Notes under the pieces: generated by a model
What the model saw: only the letters and a program-made list of their open reading frames with translations
The model's database searches: none
What the model was told of the DNA's origin: nothing
Made by a program: the position numbers and the translations under genes
Source of the DNA: Acidaminococcus intestini DSM 21505
GTDB taxonomy: Bacteria; Bacillota; Negativicutes; Acidaminococcales; Acidaminococcaceae
Direction of reading: 5' to 3'
Assembly (NCBI RefSeq): GCF_000425045.1
Contig: NZ_AULA01000005.1
Location: forward strand, 1-64,000
Length of the DNA: 64,000 nt
Part shown: one piece after another, positions 1 through 9,633 of the stretch
Numbering within the stretch: the first letter of the stretch is position 1
Layout of the letters: each line of letters begins with the position of its first letter

Positions 1-78
1 TACAAGGTTGATAGGCAGGATGTGTAAGCACAGCAATGTGTTAAGCTGACCTGTACTAATATGTCGAGGGCTTGACTT
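1..78 (+). rRNA. 23S ribosomal RNA, 3' end (partial)
   Basis: The first bases match the conserved 3' end of bacterial 23S rRNA: the GGTTGATAGGC...TGTGTAAGC segment followed by the CTGTACTAATA motif and the closing strand of the terminal helix. The gene enters from outside the window and the exact 3' end is approximate. It is followed by a 5S gene, so this is the tail of an rRNA operon. Confidence 0.93.
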
Positions 79-162
79 AAGGGCCAAGTTTTCATCGAAG
101 TCCGAAAAGGACAAGGAAGTCTCTTCATGAAGTTTTGAGGGCTCATGCCTTCAACAACATAA

Positions 163-279
163 TCCGGTGACGATAGCTAAGGGGTTCCACCTGTTCCCAT
201 GCCGAACACAGCAGTTAAGCCCTTAAACGCCGAAAGTACTCGACTGGAAACGGTCCGGGAGGATAGGAAGTTGCCGGTT
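163..279 (+). rRNA. 5S ribosomal RNA
   Basis: The sequence contains the hallmark 5S core CCCATGCCGAACACAGCAGT and a GAAAGTACTCG segment. The ends (TCCGGTGA... and ...GTTGCCGG) can pair to form helix I. The length of about 117 nt is normal. It lies about 85 nt after the 23S end and is followed at once by an intrinsic terminator, the usual end of an rRNA operon. Ends are accurate to a few bases. Confidence 0.95.
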
Positions 280-285
280 GGATTG

Positions 286-320
286 ACACCTCACTTGCTT
301 TAGGCAGTGAGGTGTTTTTC
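286..320 (+). terminator. Intrinsic terminator of the rRNA operon
   Basis: A perfect 10-bp inverted repeat (ACACCTCACT / AGTGAGGTGT) with a 10-nt loop is followed by a T-rich run. It sits directly after the 5S gene. Confidence 0.88.
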
Positions 321-329
321 TTATGTCTG

Positions 330-1056
330 ATCTTAAGAGCTTGGACTAAGCCAATCATGTGAAAACGATCTTCCACGATGCGCGCCTTGGGGAAGATTGT
401 TTTTATGACTGAACGGAACTGCATAGACATGTCCATTGTGACAAATTCTACTTTTCGTTGTTCACTCATTGGGAATTGATAGAAATACTGGAGCAGAGCC
501 GGTGTGGTTCGTGCCGGAAGAATGTCCATTATCCGCTTGTTTTCAGAGTCAGTGATGATGACTTGGTACTTCTGACCGGCAGCATTTCCTTTAAATTCAT
601 CGATGGAAAGCACGCGGGGAAGGTGACTGGGACGAGGAATATGGACTTCATTAAAGACACGAATGACCTGGCTGGTGCTGACATGGCATCGTCTGGCCAC
701 TTCTTGGAAAGAAAGGTGTTGACGCAGCTCCTGGAGCATGACTTGTTGAAGCGAGGAAGAGGTTTGGAAATACGGAGAGGCAAAGGGGCTCTACTCGTTA
801 ACTGTGTGACCACAGCTGCATCTATAGCGCCTCTAGCGATACGGGAGATGCAACTCTTGATGAGAAGTGGGGAATGTTTGATGAGGCGCGTATAGCAGCC
901 CTTTACGCGTCTTGTAGCGGCCTTACAATGAGGGCAGATGTGTTCTTGAGGCGGCAGCTGAACCGCTAAAACCAAGGCTGATTCCGTTTCCTTTAAATTT
1001 TGAATCCATTCCTCTTTAATTCCTGTTAATTTTTCGATATAATCTAGAGAAGGCAT
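330..1056 (-). pseudogene. Decayed ISL3-family transposase
   Basis: This is the remains of an insertion-sequence transposase. The N-terminal part starts MPSLDYIEKLTGI and carries the CPHC zinc-finger half and the RVKGCYTRLIKHS stretch typical of ISL3 transposases. The following part (RRYRCSCGHTVNE, then QHLSFQEVARRCHVSTSQVI and LSIDEFKG) is in another frame. That second frame has TAG stops at about 833-835 and 791-793, so at least one frameshift and one nonsense change are needed to explain it. Similarity stops after VEDRFHMIGLVQAL, just before the rRNA terminator, so the catalytic C-terminal half is missing. It cannot make a working transposase. The fragment lies tail to tail against the rRNA operon. 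Confidence 0.85.
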
Positions 1057-1135
1057 ATGTATTCAACTCACTTTCTTTATTGTTTGATCACTTTAATTGT
1101 AGAGGATTTGAGTGCATATGCCTATTTTTTTATTG

Positions 1136-1201
1136 AAAAAAAGTAGGCGCTGAGAGGACACGCACCCAGGCGGTCACGTTAGCGCCCCAAAATAAATTAT
1201 A
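1136..1201 (-). ncRNA. Candidate small hairpin RNA (promoter-like box plus terminator)
   Basis: Read on the minus strand there is a perfect TATAAT box, then about seven bases later GGGGCGCT begins a stem closed by AGCGCC (GGCGCT and AGCGCC on the plus strand at 1146-1151 and 1181-1186). A run of seven T follows. This would give a transcript of about 53 nt ending in an intrinsic terminator. No convincing -35 box is seen. It could instead be only a terminator, or an outer end of the adjacent decayed insertion sequence. I do not recognise an RNA family. Confidence 0.3.
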
Positions 1202-1283
1202 GAACTGTTTTTTATATGACGGTAGGAGCAATACCTTTATTGGGTATAAAGATTTCTGCTGCCGGTTGGGAAAATAAGGGACT

Positions 1284-1334
1284 AAAAAATAGCTGAGAAG
1301 AAATGAGATTTACAATTCTTCTCAGCTATTTTTT
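1284..1334. terminator. Bidirectional intrinsic terminator after ilvN
   Basis: The segment AAAAAATAGCTGAGAAGAA pairs with TTCTTCTCAGCTATTTTTT across a short loop, giving a long stem flanked by A and T runs. It begins five bases beyond the ilvN stop codon and would end the ilvC-ilvB-ilvN transcript. Confidence 0.88.
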
Positions 1335-1338
1335 GCGC

Positions 1339-1839
1339 TTAACAGTTCTTTAAGGGAATAAGTCCTCTTGAAAGGGAAATCTGCCCGGTACGGGCAATTT
1401 CCAGGATCTCATATTGGCAGAGCATAATCAAGGTGGCTTCCACATGATCTTCTCGGCCTGTAATGCGAAAGACCAGGGATTCCGGCTGGACGTCAACAAT
1501 CTTGGCATGAAAGAGTTCTGCCAGGTTGGAAAGTTCGCAGCGAATGGTTGGCGTGGGGCACTTAACCTTTACCATGGCCAGCTCGTAACTCACATAAGGG
1601 GCTTCATCAAGGTTAACGACTTTGATGACATCGATGAGTTTTGCCAGCTGGTTGATGGCCTGGTCCAGTTCGGCCTTATTTTCCACGGTGACGACGATGT
1701 TGATGCGTGTCACGTCCGGCTCTTCCGTATAGCCAGCATTGATGCACTCAATGTTGATGGCGCGGCGGCTGATGAGGCCGGCAACATGGGTCAAGACACC
1801 GGGTTTATTGTCGCAGAGGATGGCTAAATGCTGTCTCAT
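1339..1839 (-). CDS. ilvN: Acetolactate synthase small (regulatory) subunit
   Basis: Regulatory subunit of acetohydroxyacid synthase, the first common enzyme of valine, leucine and isoleucine synthesis. The protein (about 166 aa, usual for IlvN/IlvH) begins MRQHLAILCDNKPGVLTHVAG, a typical ACT domain that binds valine for feedback control. A second domain follows from about residue 75. I chose the internal ATG because it overlaps the ilvB stop in an ATGA arrangement; an upstream in-frame ATG would extend it by 7 residues. It is the last gene of the ilvC-ilvB-ilvN unit and is followed by a strong terminator. Confidence 0.94.
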   Translation of the reverse strand: MRQHLAILCDNKPGVLTHVAGLISRRAINIECINAGYTEEPDVTRINIVVTVENKAELDQAINQLAKLIDVIKVVNLDEAPYVSYELAMVKVKCPTPTIRCELSNLAELFHAKIVDVQPESLVFRITGREDHVEATLIMLCQYEILEIARTGQISLSRGLIPLKNC

Positions 1840-3554
1840 TGAGGAGCACCTTCTTTCCATTCTGGATCGGTAAGGATCATTTCGTCAAGGCGCCTGCCGC
1901 CGGGAACCATGGGGTAGACTTTTTGTTCCGACGGAATGATCACCTTAAGCAGGGCGGGACCCGGTGTTTCAAAAAGCTGGTCCAGCCCCTGTTTAAGGTC
2001 GTCAGGGGAAGCGGCTGTAAAACTTGGTACATCCATGGCGCGGGCGACCTTTGCCATATCAGGAAAATCATTGATGACGGATGCCGCCTGTCTTCCGCCG
2101 TAGAAGAGGCGCTGCCACTGGTTGACCATACCCAGGACCCCGTTTTGGAGAACAATGACTTTGACTTCGACCGCATAGCGATGAAGGGTGGAAAATTCCT
2201 GGCAGTTCATGAGAATGCTGCCATCTCCCGTAAAGAGGACAACCTTGCATTTGGGGCAGCCCACCTTGGCTCCCAGAGCTGCCGGAAGGCCATACCCCAT
2301 GGTTCCCAAACCGCCGGAAGTAATGAAGCGGCGGGGGGCTGCAAGAGGAAAGAACTGGGCGGCCCACATCTGGTGCTGCCCCACATCGGTTACGATGACT
2401 GTATCCTCATCGGTATAGGTTTTGGCAGCGTTAAAGAGTGCTTCTGGTGTAATGACGCCTTTTTGGGGCACTGAGGCAAAGGGATGCTGTCTTTTGTTGA
2501 GAAGTACCTTCTCGCGCCAGGATCCATATTGGGCTTGGAGGGACTTTTCGTCAAGGGCTTTGATCTTTTTGATAAAAAGGGGAAGGGACCAGCGCAGGTC
2601 TCCATTGACGCTGATATCGGCATGGACAATCTTGTTGATTTCGACTTTATCGATATCGAAATGAACAATCTTGGCGTTGGGGGCAAAGTTTTCCACGTCA
2701 CCAGTGACGCGGTCATCAAAGCGTGCCCCGAAGCTAAGGAGCAGGTCACAGTCGGTAATGCCCATGTTGGACGCATAGGATCCGTGCATACCGGCCAGAC
2801 CCAGTTGGAGGTCCCAACTGTCGGGGATGGCCCCTTTGCCCATGAGGGTTGTGACGACAGGAACACCAAGGGATTTTACAAGCGTACGAAGCAAGGACGC
2901 CGTTTCACTGAGAATCAGGCCGCCCCCCGTGAGGATGAGGGGCTTCCTAGCTTCTTTGAGGGCTTCGACGGCTTCATCGATGTCTTTTTCGTCGCCCTTG
3001 ATGCTGCCCTTATAGCCGCGGAGGCGGACCGAATCAGGGTAGGAGAAGTCAAGCTCGGCATCAAAGACATCTTTGGCAATATCGACAAGGACCGGACCGG
3101 GCCGTCCCGTGGAAGCAATGTAAAAAGCTTCCTTGATGACACGGGGCAGTTCCTTGACGTTTTTTACAAGATAGTTGTGTTTGGTAATGGGGGTCGTAAT
3201 ACCCGAAATATCCGCTTCCTGAAAGGAGTCACGGCCGATGAGGGTGGTGGCGACCTGACCGCTGATGACAACCAGGGGAATGGAATCCATGGCCGCTGTA
3301 GCAATGCCTGTTACCATATTGCAGACACCTGGTCCGGAGGTGGCAAAGGCAACTCCGGTATGTCCCGTTGCCCGGGCGTAGCCGTCTGCCGCATGGACAG
3401 CTCCCTGTTCATGACCGGTAAGGACATGGGTAATGTCCGATTGATCCAGTTCGTTATAGAGCGTTAGGACAGAACCGCCGGGGTAGCCGAAGACCACCTG
3501 AACCTGTTCTTTTTTGAGGCACTCAATGAGGGCCCGTGCACCAATCATCTTCAT
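1836..3554 (-). CDS. ilvB: Acetolactate synthase large (catalytic) subunit
   Basis: Thiamine-diphosphate enzyme that condenses pyruvate with pyruvate or 2-oxobutyrate. The 572-aa length is normal. The N-terminal half has the FGYPGGSVLTLY segment and the catalytic glutamate context TGHEQGAVHAADGYARATG. The C-terminal ThDP-binding region holds GDGSILMNCQEF. The central RFDDRVTG stretch is typical of acetolactate synthases rather than pyruvate oxidases. A good ribosome site (AAAGGAG) precedes the start. It lies 33 nt after ilvC and overlaps ilvN by 4 nt, indicating translational coupling of the two subunits. Confidence 0.96.
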   Translation of the reverse strand: MKMIGARALIECLKKEQVQVVFGYPGGSVLTLYNELDQSDITHVLTGHEQGAVHAADGYARATGHTGVAFATSGPGVCNMVTGIATAAMDSIPLVVISGQVATTLIGRDSFQEADISGITTPITKHNYLVKNVKELPRVIKEAFYIASTGRPGPVLVDIAKDVFDAELDFSYPDSVRLRGYKGSIKGDEKDIDEAVEALKEARKPLILTGGGLILSETASLLRTLVKSLGVPVVTTLMGKGAIPDSWDLQLGLAGMHGSYASNMGITDCDLLLSFGARFDDRVTGDVENFAPNAKIVHFDIDKVEINKIVHADISVNGDLRWSLPLFIKKIKALDEKSLQAQYGSWREKVLLNKRQHPFASVPQKGVITPEALFNAAKTYTDEDTVIVTDVGQHQMWAAQFFPLAAPRRFITSGGLGTMGYGLPAALGAKVGCPKCKVVLFTGDGSILMNCQEFSTLHRYAVEVKVIVLQNGVLGMVNQWQRLFYGGRQAASVINDFPDMAKVARAMDVPSFTAASPDDLKQGLDQLFETPGPALLKVIIPSEQKVYPMVPGGRRLDEMILTDPEWKEGAPQ

Positions 3555-3587
3555 GATGGTCTCCTTTTCTCTCCCGTTGGGGGCTTA

Positions 3588-4930
<1,343 letters not shown>

Positions 4931-4967
4931 GATTTTTTGTTATGGACTTGTTAAAAAGTATGAATGC

Positions 4968-4996
4968 ATTGTAGCGAAAAAATGGCAATGCGTCAA
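4968..4996 (-). promoter_or_regulatory. Promoter of the ilvC T-box transcript
   Basis: On the minus strand, TTGACG and TACAAT are separated by 17 nt, a near-consensus housekeeping promoter. Transcription would begin about 30 nt before stem I of the T-box. Confidence 0.8.
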
Positions 4997-5062
4997 CAAA
5001 AAAATCCATCTTTCTTCTAAATGTACCATAAAATAAATTAAAGTGTAACCTTAGAAACAGGA

Positions 5063-6310
5063 TTAAATAGATTTGTCCTTTTTGAGAAAACACTGCCCTA
5101 CATACCATGTCACAAACTGATGGGCAATCCGTCCATTGCGCCCAGAATGTTCCATTTCCCAGCGCACGGCTTCGACTCGGAGTTCTTCTCGGGAAAGCGC
5201 AATCCCTTTCTTGGACAGTTCATGGGCAATGATATCAAGGTATTCTTCTTGGGACAGCTTGCCATAATGAAGGATGAGTCCAAAACGGTCTGAAAGGGAG
5301 ATGGACTCGTTCGTGTGGTCGTCGCGGTAGACATCATCTGCATCATCCTTCCGGTCCTTCCAGGTTTCTTTGATGAGATGGCGGCGGTTGCTTGTCACAT
5401 AAAGCAGGACGTTTTCCGGCTGGGACGTGACGCTGCCGTCAATGGCTGATTTGAGGATCTTGTATTCCTGTTCTCCCTCGTCAAAGGATAGGTCATCCAA
5501 AAAAAGCACAAAACGATAGTGCTTTTCTTGGCCGAGGAGGGATAGAAGACGGGGCAGGTGGTCCAGTTGGGTTCGCTCCATTTGGACAAGGCGCAGACCT
5601 TTTTCTCCAAAGCGGGAAACCATGGCTTTGACCAGGGTGGATTTTCCCGTTCCCCGGGCCCCGGTGAGCAGCACATTGTTACCTTTCTTTCCTGCTGCAA
5701 AAACGGCCGTATTGTCAAGGAGGGCTGTTTTTTGCGCCTCGTAGCCCAAAAGGTCCCTATCGTCGTAATGGGGAAAATCGGAAATACCGACAAGGAGGCC
5801 GTCTTCATCAAGGCGAAAGGCGTCAAATTCAGAAAAAAGACCGGATCCATAGCTTTCGTAGTGGGACAAAACGATTGTTGCCCCTTCGTCCGGGTCCTTG
5901 GCCGATAAGAGGGCCTGCAAAAGGGCAATTTCCCCTTTACGGGCATGGTGTATCGTGGGCTCGTAATGAGCTAGGAGCGGGGACAGGGAAAGGTCACACG
6001 GGTCCAGGAAAAGATAGGGCCAGAGAATCGATAGGTCATGCTGGAGGGCCTTTTTGAGAGAGGGTCCTGTCTGCTGCCCTTTTTCCAGAAAGCGGGACAG
6101 GGGAAGGCTGGCGCCTCCCAAAAGGTGGACGAGATAAGTGGCCGGAAGGCGGCCCCAAAGCCCTAAGGTCTCGGCTTTTTCCACAAGCTGGGCACTTAAG
6201 GAAGGGGCTGCCTTACCGCTTTGAGCAGCTTTGGAAAGCGCTGCTATGATAGGATCTGTCAAAAGACCGTGAAAGGCCAGGAGTGCTTCCAGGGGTGGTA
6301 GGTTCAGCAT
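5063..6310 (-). CDS. DUF815-family AAA ATP-binding protein
   Basis: A 415-aa predicted ATPase of the DUF815 type, whose cellular role is not established. The C-terminal half carries the P-loop (LLTGARGTGKST, about residues 210-220), an acidic Walker B-like FLDDLSFD, and the family's ending with GRNGRIAHQFVTWY. The N-terminal roughly 160 residues are leucine-rich without recognisable motifs. A good ribosome site precedes the chosen ATG. The gene sits between the two ilv units on the same strand but has no T-box of its own; its start is just downstream of the terminator that ends the ilvD unit. No functional link to branched-chain synthesis can be inferred. Confidence 0.8.
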   Translation of the reverse strand: MLNLPPLEALLAFHGLLTDPIIAALSKAAQSGKAAPSLSAQLVEKAETLGLWGRLPATYLVHLLGGASLPLSRFLEKGQQTGPSLKKALQHDLSILWPYLFLDPCDLSLSPLLAHYEPTIHHARKGEIALLQALLSAKDPDEGATIVLSHYESYGSGLFSEFDAFRLDEDGLLVGISDFPHYDDRDLLGYEAQKTALLDNTAVFAAGKKGNNVLLTGARGTGKSTLVKAMVSRFGEKGLRLVQMERTQLDHLPRLLSLLGQEKHYRFVLFLDDLSFDEGEQEYKILKSAIDGSVTSQPENVLLYVTSNRRHLIKETWKDRKDDADDVYRDDHTNESISLSDRFGLILHYGKLSQEEYLDIIAHELSKKGIALSREELRVEAVRWEMEHSGRNGRIAHQFVTWYVGQCFLKKDKSI

Positions 6311-6330
6311 GGGATTCCTCCTTTATTATG

Positions 6331-6359
6331 AAAAAAGGAGCTGCCTAAGGCAGCTCCTT
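6331..6359 (-). terminator. Terminator of the ilvD-BASS unit
   Basis: On the minus strand, AAGGAGCTGCC pairs with GGCAGCTCCTT around a 3-nt loop and is followed by TTTTTT. It lies directly after the transporter stop codon. Confidence 0.9.
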
Positions 6360-6366
6360 GTGGGGA

Positions 6367-7371
6367 TCAGGCTTTTGCAGGAGCTGATTCCAAGACGGTC
6401 TGTTCTTTTTCGTAATCCGGGTCAAAGCGGGGATTGAGGACGTTGAGATAGAGATAGGCCAAGACGGCACCGGAAATATTGTGCCAAGCAGAAAAGACAG
6501 CACCAGGCACAGTAGCTGTCGGCATGGCGGCAAAATGGGCTTTGGCAAGCCCCACGGCAAGTCCGGAATTCTGCATGCCCACTTCGATGGAAAGGGCCAC
6601 TGCTTTTTTCCAAGGAAGTCCGACCAGTCTTGCCACAGCAAAGCCCAAGGCATAGCCCAGGCAGTTGTGCAGGATGACAACGAGGAAGATGACGCCTACA
6701 TTGGCTAGGATGGCCGCTTTACTGGCTCCGATGACACCGCCGATGATTAGGCTGATGGCAAGGGCAGAGACAGCCGGTGTATAGTCCGTTGCCGCACGGG
6801 CAAGTCTCGGCAGGAAGGTCCGGAGGGCCACGCCAAGGCAGATGGGAAGAATGACGATCTGGAGGATACTCAAAAACATGCCCACAGGATCAAAGGCAAT
6901 CTTTTCCCCAATGAGGAGATAGGTGATAAAAGGCGTCAGAATCGGTGACAGGACGGTCGATACGCTCGTCATGGTGACCGATAGGGCCAGATCCCCTTTG
7001 CTCATGAAGGTAATGACGTTGCTCGATGTGCCGCCTGGGCAGGTGCCGACCAGAACGACACCGACTGTAAGGGCCGGACTCAGGTCAAAGGCGCGGGAGA
7101 GCAGATAGGCAAGGAAAGGCATAATAAAAAACTGCGCCACAGCGCCCAAGAGGACGTCTTTTGGCCGCTTGAAGACGAGAACAAAATCCTTAAGGGACAG
7201 GGTGGTCCCCATCCCAAACATAACAACACCAAGGAGCAGGCTCAGGACAGAGACACTGCCCACTTTGCCGAGGACCCAGCGGAAAAGGCCGGGATCCATA
7301 AAGCCTAGGACAAGGAACGCAACGGCAAGGAGGCCGAAATATTTTCCAATCAAGGCACAAAAGTTTTTCAT
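6367..7371 (-). CDS. Bile acid:sodium symporter (BASS) family transporter
   Basis: A 334-aa membrane protein of the BASS fold with about ten hydrophobic segments. The signature GTCPGGTSSNVITFMSKGDLALSV corresponds to the sodium-binding crossover region, and EVGMQNSGLAVGLA to the second one. Family members carry organic anions with sodium, including bile acids, pyruvate and ketopantoate (PanS), so the family alone does not tell the substrate. The gene follows ilvD by 19 nt and ends at a terminator, so it is expressed from the isoleucine-type T-box leader. That context suggests a branched-chain 2-oxo acid or the related ketopantoate; this is inference. Confidence 0.87.
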   Translation of the reverse strand: MKNFCALIGKYFGLLAVAFLVLGFMDPGLFRWVLGKVGSVSVLSLLLGVVMFGMGTTLSLKDFVLVFKRPKDVLLGAVAQFFIMPFLAYLLSRAFDLSPALTVGVVLVGTCPGGTSSNVITFMSKGDLALSVTMTSVSTVLSPILTPFITYLLIGEKIAFDPVGMFLSILQIVILPICLGVALRTFLPRLARAATDYTPAVSALAISLIIGGVIGASKAAILANVGVIFLVVILHNCLGYALGFAVARLVGLPWKKAVALSIEVGMQNSGLAVGLAKAHFAAMPTATVPGAVFSAWHNISGAVLAYLYLNVLNPRFDPDYEKEQTVLESAPAKA

Positions 7372-7390
7372 AGGTAAGACTTCCTTTCGA

Positions 7391-9043
7391 TTATTTCATG
7401 ACAGCGCCCGTATTGGCGCTTGTAACAAGGCGGGCATAGCGGGATAGGTAACCCGTCTTGACTTTTGGTTCCGGTCTTTTCCAAGCGGCTTTTCTTCTTG
7501 CAAGTTCCGCCTCATCAACCAGCAGCTCGAGTCGGCGATTCGGAACGTCGACGAGGATCCTGTCCCCATCTTTGACAAGGGCGATGGGACCGCCTTCCAT
7601 GGCTTCCGGGGAAATGTGGCCGACGCAGGCACCGCGGCTGGCTCCGGAGAAGCGGCCGTCCGTCAGGAGAGCAACCTTGAGCCCCATACCTGTAATGACG
7701 GCTGTGGGGTTGAGCATTTCCCGCATACCCGGGCCGCCCTTCGGGCCTTCGTAGCGAATGACGACGACATGACCTTCCTTGATTTCACCGCCCGTAATGG
7801 CCTTGATGGCTGCTTCTTCCGAATCGTAGCATTTGGCTGTTCCTTCATAAGTCAGAAGCTCTTTTTCCACAGCGCTTTCCTTGATGACGCTGCCCAAAGG
7901 CGCAAGGTTTCCTTTGAGGATGGCAATACCGCCCTTATTCATGTAGGCGTTGTCAATGTCATGGATGACTTCATGGTTTTCGACGAAAGCATGGGCCAGA
8001 CGGTCCTTTAGGGGACCTGTCACGGTGAGGCAGTCCGTATGGATGAGGCCAATTTTTGTCAGTTCCTTCATGACCGCGGAAATGCCGCCTGCTTCGTCAA
8101 GGTCCTGCATATGGTAGGAACCGCCAGGGCTCATCTTCGTGATATAGCGGGCCTTGCGGCTGATTTCATCAAAAAGGTCAAGGGATAGATCGACGCCTGC
8201 TTCGTGAGCGATGGCCGGCAAGTGTAGAACCGTATTGGTTGAGCCGCCAATGGCCATGTCAACGGCAATGGCATTTTCAAAGGCTTCAAGGGTCATGATG
8301 TCGCGGGGAAGGACATTTTTCTTTACAAGATCCATGACTGCCCAGCCGGCTTTTTTTGCCAGCATGCGGCGGCGTCCGGAATAAGCGGCCGGAATGGTAC
8401 CGTTACCTGCTAGCCCCATGCCCAATACTTCGGTCAGGCTGTTCATGGTATTTGCTGTAAATAAGCCGGCGCAGGAGCCGCAGCTCGGGCAGGCTCGGAA
8501 TTCCATGGCTTCCATTTCATCGGCCGATAGTTCGCCGGCTTCAAATTTTCCGGCTGCTTCAAACATGGTGCTGACACTGATGTCGCGCCCTTTCCAGCGG
8601 CCGGCAAGCATGGGGCCGCCGCTGACGACGACAGTGGGGATGTTGAGCCGTCCGGCTGCCATGAGCATGCCCGGCACGATTTTGTCGCAGTTGGGAATCA
8701 TGACCAGTCCGTCAAAGGCATGACCATTCGCTACAGCTTCGATGGAATCGGCAATGAGTTCGCGGCTCGCGAGAGGATATTTCATGCCGTCATGGCCCAT
8801 GGCAATGCCGTCACAGATGGCGATGGCAGGAAATTCAACGGGCATGCCGCCTGCTTCGGCCACACCCATCTTCACAGCATCGGCAATTTCCCGCAGGTGC
8901 ATATGGCCGGGTACGATTTCGTTGAAGGAATTGACAACGCCAATCATGGGACGCTGCAGTTCTTCATTGGTGTAGCCCATGGCATGGAACAGGCTGCGGT
9001 GGGCAGAACGTTGGGATCCTTTTTTTGTGATATCACTTCTCAT
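7391..9043 (-). CDS. ilvD: Dihydroxy-acid dehydratase
   Basis: Iron-sulfur dehydratase giving the 2-oxo acid precursors of valine and isoleucine, and 2-oxoisovalerate for leucine and pantothenate. The 550-aa length is normal. Cluster and Mg ligands appear in [11 protein letters not shown] (about residue 120) and in [20 protein letters not shown] (about 190). The C-terminal [21 protein letters not shown] motif is characteristic. A GAGAGG ribosome site precedes the start. The gene is preceded by its own T-box leader and followed closely by the BASS transporter. The DHAD cluster is often oxygen-labile, which fits an anaerobe. Confidence 0.96.
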   Translation of the reverse strand: MRSDITKKGSQRSAHRSLFHAMGYTNEELQRPMIGVVNSFNEIVPGHMHLREIADAVKMGVAEAGGMPVEFPAIAICDGIAMGHDGMKYPLASRELIADSIEAVANGHAFDGLVMIPNCDKIVPGMLMAAGRLNIPTVVVSGGPMLAGRWKGRDISVSTMFEAAGKFEAGELSADEMEAMEFRACPSCGSCAGLFTANTMNSLTEVLGMGLAGNGTIPAAYSGRRRMLAKKAGWAVMDLVKKNVLPRDIMTLEAFENAIAVDMAIGGSTNTVLHLPAIAHEAGVDLSLDLFDEISRKARYITKMSPGGSYHMQDLDEAGGISAVMKELTKIGLIHTDCLTVTGPLKDRLAHAFVENHEVIHDIDNAYMNKGGIAILKGNLAPLGSVIKESAVEKELLTYEGTAKCYDSEEAAIKAITGGEIKEGHVVVIRYEGPKGGPGMREMLNPTAVITGMGLKVALLTDGRFSGASRGACVGHISPEAMEGGPIALVKDGDRILVDVPNRRLELLVDEAELARRKAAWKRPEPKVKTGYLSRYARLVTSANTGAVMK

Positions 9044-9092
9044 GATACAGACCTCTCTTTCATAACAATTGGAGTGCAGGGAAATCAGGGTA

Positions 9093-9335
9093 TAAAAAAA
9101 CGCCCCTCATCATGAGGGACGAAATGATTCGCGGTACCACCCTTATTCCCATCCGGATGAATGGGCACTCAACGTACTGACATACGCGTTTCCACTAACG
9201 GGGATCAATCGTCAGGACTTACTGGATTCAGTCCTGCTCCTCAGGGAGGATCTTCGTCTGCGGCCAGATTCCGGCTTTCACCAAGCGCCGGCTCTCTGTA
9301 ATCTGGTGGAACAGAGTACTTGTTCCCGTCATTGG
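9093..9335 (-). promoter_or_regulatory. T-box leader controlling ilvD and the BASS transporter
   Basis: The minus-strand leader ends with the T-box sequence AATAAGGGTGGTACCGCG, then a terminator stem (CGTCCCTCATGATGAGGGGCG) and seven T. Stem I has GGGA/TCCC at its base, an AGTA bulge, a CTG/CAG pair and the GCCGGCG...AAGCCGG apical region. The specifier loop reads ACGAAGATCCTCCC. The stretch ATCCTCCCTGA is shared with the ilvC leader, so ATC (isoleucine) is the likely specifier, not proven by this alone. It makes ilvD and the transporter respond to uncharged tRNA. Confidence 0.9.
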
Positions 9336-9365
9336 ATTTGTAACCTATTTGAGTTGACATGTGAA

Positions 9366-9394
9366 ATTCTATCCATCTATTGTGGACTTGTCAA
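9366..9394 (-). promoter_or_regulatory. Promoter of the ilvD T-box transcript
   Basis: TTGACA and TAGAAT on the minus strand are spaced by 17 nt. The predicted start lies about 25 nt before stem I of the T-box. Confidence 0.83.
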
Positions 9395-9524
9395 GCTATT
9401 TTTTAAGAAAAGGACCGCATTGTTTTAAATTGTCAGGATTGAAACAGAAACGAATCGACAAAGGGGAAGATAAAGGGATGAGACCTGTTTTTTTGAGAAT
9501 AAAAAACAAAAAGTCAGCTTTCCA

Positions 9525-9553
9525 TTGACAAATATAAACAATATAGATAAAAT
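9525..9553 (+). promoter_or_regulatory. Promoter for the membrane protein-M20 peptidase unit
   Basis: TTGACA and TAAAAT separated by 17 nt in an AT-rich stretch, with about 75 nt of leader before the first start codon. The roughly 300-nt region from the ilvD promoter to this gene holds nothing else that I can recognise. Confidence 0.75.
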
Positions 9554-9633
9554 AACTAACTATATTTAAAATCATTGTATATGTTATGGAAACAATCCTG
9601 TTGTATGTCTACTGGAAGTAGGGGGAATGGCTG

